Shown here: positions 60,478-64,000 of the stretch, one piece after another
Numbering within the stretch: position 1 is the first letter of the stretch
Layout of the letters: each line of letters opens with the position of its first letter
NCBI GenBank assembly: GCA_000818095.1
Contig: CP009416.1
Coordinates: forward strand, 3,084,501-3,148,500
Length of the DNA stretch: 64,000 bases
DNA from: Jeotgalibacillus malaysiensis
Lineage (GTDB): Bacteria; Bacillota; Bacilli; Bacillales; Jeotgalibacillaceae
Direction of reading: 5' to 3'
Notes under the pieces: generated by a model
What the model was told of the DNA's origin: nothing
Databases searched by the model: none
The model's input: the letters and a program-made list of their open reading frames with translations, nothing else
Program-made: the position numbers and the translations under genes

Positions 60478-60604
60478 GAGACAAATTTGGTGTGAATAGC
60501 GACAAATCCCCGGGTGTATCGCGACAATCCCGGCCCGGACCACGACAAATTCAGCCCGAAAAGGTACAACACCAGCAAAGATTGCAACATCTCAGCCCAG
60601 TCCT
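60478..60604 (+). repeat. 21-bp-period array, core GCGACAAAT
   Basis: Units GAGACAA, GCGACAA, GCGACAA, ACGACAA, GGTACAA and GCAACAT start at 60478, 60499, 60521, 60542, 60563 and 60584 (steps 21, 22, 21, 21, 21). It lies between the ATPase stop and the terminator, so it is transcribed. GCGACAAATTTCCCGGG at 12167 and the array at 15780 share this core. Confidence 0.8.
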
Positions 60605-60646
60605 CACCCTCTTCATGCACTTAGGAAACAGGCACTTCCAACCAGC

Positions 60647-60678
60647 AAAAAACAGGATGAACACTCATCCTGTTTTTT
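60647..60678. terminator. Bidirectional terminator
   Basis: AAAAAACAGGATGA / TCATCCTGTTTTTT perfect 14-bp stem with a 4-nt loop between convergent genes. Confidence 0.93.
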
Positions 60679-60687
60679 AATATACTC

Positions 60688-61881
60688 TTATGAAAATAGC
60701 TCTGGCAGCTGATTGATCATCGTGTAACCGCCAAGGTAAGCCATAACGACAACAATCAAAATCCCAAACCCTGTTAACCACTTCGGATGATTGTAGTCAC
60801 CAACAATTTTCTTATTATGTGCCGCAAGCAAGATCACACCAAGTGAAATTGGCAGGATCAGTCCATTTAACGCACCAGCAAGGATCAGCAATGTGACCGG
60901 CTGACCGATTGATGTAAAGATCGCTGTTGAAGCAGTAATAAAGCCGACAATCAGAAACTTTTCATATTTTGCCAATACCGGGCTGAAGGTCTTGATAAAA
61001 GAAACGGATGTATAAGCAGCCCCGATCACTGAACTGATTGCCGCTGACCACATCACGACACCGAAAATTTTATAACCGATATTACCTGCTGCGAGCTGAA
61101 ATACAGAGGCAGGCGGGTTATCGGGATTAATTTCAAGACCCTGTGCCACGACGCCAAGCGTAGCCAGGAATAGAAAGATTCTGATGATCGAAGCAAGTCC
61201 GATCGCAGATACTGCACTCTTATTCACTTCTGGAATATTCTTCGTTCCGCTCAGACCCGCATCAAGCAGTCTGTGTCCCCCTGCAAATGTAATGTAACCG
61301 CCGACTGTACCCCCGACTAGCGTGACAATTGCCAGGAAATCGACCGTTTCAGGAACAAATGAACGGGTAATCGCTTCTCCAATTGGCGGCTGCGACTGGA
61401 ACATGACAAATACAGTCAGTCCAATCATAAGAAAGCCGAGCACTTGTATAAAACGGTCCATGATCCTTGCAGCTTCCCGCACGAGGAAAATACCGATTGC
61501 GATCAGTCCACTGAACAGGGCACCCATTTCAGGAGATACTCCGAAAAGCACGTTGGTACCAAGACCAGCTCCACCAATGTTTCCGATATTAAATGCAAGC
61601 CCACCGAGTACAACGAGTCCGGCAAGCACAACACCAAGCCCCGGAAGTACATCATTAGCAATTTCCTGCGCACGCTTACCCGATACGGTAATAATGCGCC
61701 AGATATTCATCTGAACGCCGATATCAATAATGATTGAAATTAAAATAACAAACCCGAAGCTTGCTGCAAGCGTCTGAGTAAATGTTGTTGTTTGCGTCAA
61801 AAAGCCCGGTCCGACGGCGGATGTCGCCATCAAAAACGCAGCGCCGAGCAGTATACTGCGGTTTGATTCTGGTTTTTTCAT
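60688..61881 (-). CDS. Nramp-fold carrier lacking metal-site residues (YcsG type)
   Basis: 397 aa, about 11 membrane helices, LeuT/Nramp fold (SAVGPGFLTQTTTFTQTLAA in helix 1, GGYITFAGGHRLLDAGLSG in helix 6). Canonical Nramp metal transporters need DPGN in helix 1 and MPH in helix 6; here these are GPGF and GGH, so the transition-metal site is missing. It lies downstream of pxpB-pxpC-pxpA, as B. subtilis ycsG lies by ycsF and kipIA. Uptake of 5-oxoproline or a related acid is more plausible than metal transport (inference). Confidence 0.85.
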   Translation of the reverse strand: MKKPESNRSILLGAAFLMATSAVGPGFLTQTTTFTQTLAASFGFVILISIIIDIGVQMNIWRIITVSGKRAQEIANDVLPGLGVVLAGLVVLGGLAFNIGNIGGAGLGTNVLFGVSPEMGALFSGLIAIGIFLVREAARIMDRFIQVLGFLMIGLTVFVMFQSQPPIGEAITRSFVPETVDFLAIVTLVGGTVGGYITFAGGHRLLDAGLSGTKNIPEVNKSAVSAIGLASIIRIFLFLATLGVVAQGLEINPDNPPASVFQLAAGNIGYKIFGVVMWSAAISSVIGAAYTSVSFIKTFSPVLAKYEKFLIVGFITASTAIFTSIGQPVTLLILAGALNGLILPISLGVILLAAHNKKIVGDYNHPKWLTGFGILIVVVMAYLGGYTMINQLPELFS

Positions 61882-61919
61882 CGCTGTTCAATTCCTTTCA
61901 TGCTGTCTCAAAAGCTCCT

Positions 61920-61959
61920 GATGCCTTTAGCCGGCATAAGTATGCTGACTAAAGGCATC
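61920..61959 (-). terminator. Intercistronic hairpin between pxpA and the carrier gene
   Basis: GATGCCTTTAG / CTAAAGGCATC stem enclosing a second GCATA/TATGC stem. No long T-run directly after it, so it is a partial terminator or RNA-stability element. Confidence 0.6.
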
Positions 61960-61975
61960 ATGGGCTTAAAACCTT

Positions 61976-62734
61976 TTATTTTAAGCTTTGTAAACTGATG
62001 TTTTCTTCTTTTAACTTCTGATTAATCTTCTCTGCAAAAGCCAGTGCATGCGCACCATCTCCATGAATACACACTGTGTCAGCTTCAATACTGACATCAT
62101 TGCCATCAACGTCACGCACCTTGCCTTCCTTCACCATTCGCACGACCTGATTAACCGCCTCATCATCATTTTCGATCAGCGCATTACTTTGTGTTCTTGG
62201 CGTTAATGTACCGTCCGGCTGATACGTTCTGTCAGCGAAAACTTCTGAAGCAGTTGTGAGTCCGATTTGTTTACCTGCCCGGATCAGTTCTCCGCCTGAC
62301 AAGCCGAACAGGATCAGTTCAGGATCAAAATCATATACTGCTTTTGCAATCGCACCGGCAAGCTTAGCATCCTTCGCAGCAGCATTGTATAGAGCACCGT
62401 GAGGCTTTACGTGCTGAAGCGTGCCTCCCTGGACTTTGACAAAACCGGCAAGTGCACCGATCTGATAAAGTGTCATCTCATAGGCTTCGTCTGCAGAAAC
62501 CGTCATCTGGCGGCGGCCGAAGCCACCGAGGTCAGGGAATCCGGGATGCGCACCAATCGCCGTCCCGTGTTCAAGCGCCAGTTTGACCGTCTGCCTCATT
62601 ACAGAAGGATCACCGGCATGGTAACCGCAGGCAACATTTGCAGAAGTAATGAACTTCAAAACTTCTGCATCGTTTCCCATTTTATAAGCGCCAAAACTTT
62701 CGCCCATATCACAGTTCAAGTCGATTTTAACCAT
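61976..62734 (-). CDS. pxpA: 5-oxoprolinase subunit A
   Basis: 252 aa LamB/YcsF family protein. [81 protein letters not shown] and [13 protein letters not shown] are the family's signature blocks. With PxpB and PxpC it hydrolyses 5-oxoproline to glutamate using ATP. Overlaps pxpC by 8 nt (ATGGTTAA). Confidence 0.95.
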   Translation of the reverse strand: MVKIDLNCDMGESFGAYKMGNDAEVLKFITSANVACGYHAGDPSVMRQTVKLALEHGTAIGAHPGFPDLGGFGRRQMTVSADEAYEMTLYQIGALAGFVKVQGGTLQHVKPHGALYNAAAKDAKLAGAIAKAVYDFDPELILFGLSGGELIRAGKQIGLTTASEVFADRTYQPDGTLTPRTQSNALIENDDEAVNQVVRMVKEGKVRDVDGNDVSIEADTVCIHGDGAHALAFAEKINQKLKEENISLQSLK

Positions 62735-63719
62735 CCAATCCCTCCAGTTTCATCTCAATCATTCGTTTTAATTCCTGCCATTCTTTTTCACGCTGCTTAA
62801 ATAATTGCTGCGCTTCCTGAATTGATATTTCTTCAAAGCTGATCGCTTCACCCGGTTTTTTCTGGATTAAAGCAGGCAGATCCACTGAAGCTACCTGTCC
62901 AATTTTCGGATAGCCGCCAAGCGTCTGTCTGTCTGCGAGCAGAATAATCGGCTGTCCATCTGCCGGTACCTGGACTGTTCCAAAAGCAACACCTTCTGAT
63001 AGCATATCTCCATTTAATCCGCACTCAAGATTTTCACCATCAAGACGGAAGCCCATCCGGTCAGACCGCTTGGAAATTTTATAATCCTGTTCAAAAAAGC
63101 ACGCTCTGCTGTCCTTAGTAAAATCATCATACTGTTTGCCCGGAATCACTCTCATAACAGAACGGTTGTAAATGTGGTTTGTATAAGCGCCGGATACAGA
63201 CCAGTCGATAGGAGTCTGATCAACTTTTTCAAAAATCTCCTGAGAACGGCTGCTGCGCTCTCCAATACTGAGGATGTCTTCTTTCTCAAGACCGCGCCCT
63301 TCATACCCGCCTATTTTCGCTCTGAGATAAGTTGATTTACTGCCGAGCACTTTAGGTACATCAAAGCCGCCGCCGACTGCAATCACGCCTCTGCAGCCCA
63401 CTTTAGAAAACTTCATATGTAAGGTACTGCCTTCTTTCACTACAACCGGTCGCCACAGTGGTGCAGGCTTGTCATCAATTGTGGCAGAAAAATCCGCTCC
63501 GCAAATCGCTATCAGCTGATCCTCCTGAAACTCAATTGTCGGTCCAGTCAGTGTGATCTCAAGGACCGCTTCGTCTTCTGCATTCCCCACTAAATGGTTT
63601 GCAATACGCATTGAAAATATATCCATCACGCCGGATATAATCATGCCGGATTCCTGATGTCCCCGGCGGCCATTATCCTGAATTGAAGACAGCAGCCCTG
63701 GTTCCACTACTTTCATCAT
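62727..63719 (-). CDS. pxpC: 5-oxoprolinase subunit C (KipA family)
   Basis: 330 aa from the ATG at 63719, which shares ATGA with the pxpB stop and has GAGGAG 8 nt upstream; the GTG at 63726-63728 is less likely. Biotin-carboxyltransferase-like cyclophilin fold: [54 protein letters not shown] and [20 protein letters not shown]. Formerly called KipA (kinase-inhibitor antagonist) in B. subtilis, but the pxpA neighbourhood favours the 5-oxoprolinase role. Confidence 0.95.
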   Translation of the reverse strand: MMKVVEPGLLSSIQDNGRRGHQESGMIISGVMDIFSMRIANHLVGNAEDEAVLEITLTGPTIEFQEDQLIAICGADFSATIDDKPAPLWRPVVVKEGSTLHMKFSKVGCRGVIAVGGGFDVPKVLGSKSTYLRAKIGGYEGRGLEKEDILSIGERSSRSQEIFEKVDQTPIDWSVSGAYTNHIYNRSVMRVIPGKQYDDFTKDSRACFFEQDYKISKRSDRMGFRLDGENLECGLNGDMLSEGVAFGTVQVPADGQPIILLADRQTLGGYPKIGQVASVDLPALIQKKPGEAISFEEISIQEAQQLFKQREKEWQELKRMIEMKLEGLDG

Positions 63720-64000
63720 GTCTGCCACTCCTCAAATTCTTTGTCTGTTATCGCATAAAATTCGATCCGGTCCCCTGCCCGCAAAAGGAAGGATTCCTCT
63801 CTATTTAAATCAAAAAGCTTTTCCGGCGTTCTGCCGATGATCTGCCAGCCGCCTGGTGTTTCAATTGAATACACGCCGGTCTGTTTACCTGCTATACCGA
63901 CAGATCCTGCAGGAATGGCCGTTCTCGGATTATCCTTACGGGGTGCTGCAATGGAAGGATCAAGCCCGCCTATATAAGGAAAACCCGGTGCAAAGCCAAG
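63716..64000 (-). CDS. pxpB: 5-oxoprolinase subunit B (KipI family), N-terminus outside window
   Basis: C-terminal 94 residues, read directly in the minus strand from the right edge. LGFAPGFPYIGGLDPSIAAP, AIPAGSVGIAGKQTGVYSIE, PGGWQIIGRTPEKLFD and RAGDRIEFYAIT are typical KipI/PxpB blocks. Coupled to pxpC by a 4-nt overlap. Together B and C form the ATP-using part of prokaryotic 5-oxoprolinase. Confidence 0.93.
   Translation of the reverse strand, partial: LGFAPGFPYIGGLDPSIAAPRKDNPRTAIPAGSVGIAGKQTGVYSIETPGGWQIIGRTPEKLFDLNREESFLLRAGDRIEFYAITDKEFEEWQT

Noticed and set aside
62727-63719. Sporulation kinase inhibitor antagonist (KipA) as main role
   Set aside because: The kip name came from early B. 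subtilis work. The operon with pxpA and pxpB supports the 5-oxoprolinase role, though a second role cannot be excluded.

Overview
This is a 64 kb stretch of chromosome from a low-to-moderate GC Gram-positive bacterium of the Bacillaceae/Planococcaceae kind. The evidence is the strong AGGAGG-type ribosome sites (often before GTG or TTG starts), sigma-A type promoters, SAM-I riboswitches, CodY and CcpA type sites, and gene order shared with Bacillus subtilis (dppABCDE-ykfABCD, ycsF/ycsG/kipIA, the mtn genes). A marine or salt-tolerant relative such as Jeotgalibacillus is a guess, not shown. I see no tRNA, rRNA, CRISPR array, prophage or insertion sequence.

Layout: 1-2.4 kb, a PLD-helicase (cut by the left edge) overlapped by a MazG-like pyrophosphohydrolase. 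2.4-10.9 kb, an amino-sugar/MurNAc locus: RpiR regulator, sugar ABC transporter, murQ and a BadF-type kinase on the minus strand, divergent from nagA-nagB. 11-19 kb, mixed genes: a diguanylate cyclase, a ThrE-type exporter pair, an Xre regulator with a membrane-anchored PstS-like protein, a YhdH-like reductase, alkyladenine glycosylase and a cold-shock gene. 19-29 kb, the complete dppABCDE-ykfABCD operon. 29.5-36.3 kb, single genes (TIM-barrel isomerase, beta-propeller protein, HAD phosphatase, RluF-like pseudouridine synthase, TM-helix-repeat channel). 36.7-47.7 kb, methionine salvage: two divergent SAM riboswitches, one for a molybdopterin oxidoreductase-mtnK-mtnA operon followed by an RbsABC-like transporter, the other for mtnW-mtnX-mtnB-mtnD. 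48-51.3 kb, a GntR-ABC module and a CAP-domain protein. 51.5-54.4 kb, a sulfolipid-type operon (sqdB, SqdX-like glycosyltransferase, GtrA). 54.8-60.5 kb, acetyltransferases, an SDR, cstA, and a cory-CC-star protein with an ArsA-type ATPase. 60.7-64 kb, the 5-oxoprolinase operon pxpB-pxpC-pxpA with an Nramp-like carrier.

Themes: much of the window salvages cell-wall or metabolic debris. MurNAc/GlcNAc is handled by murQ, the kinase, nagA and nagB; muropeptides by dpp-ykf; methylthioribose by mtn; and 5-oxoproline by pxp.

Two kinds of non-coding structure stand out. (1) At least eleven intergenic regions contain degenerate arrays with a strict or near-strict 21-bp period. Each unit is a conserved 7-12 bp core followed by 9-14 unconserved bases. 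The core sequence differs between loci, but the period stays the same. (2) Eight copies of a ~125-bp palindromic element lie between genes, several inside operons or leaders. In six of them the outer arms change sequence from copy to copy but remain self-complementary. I cannot assign a published name to either.
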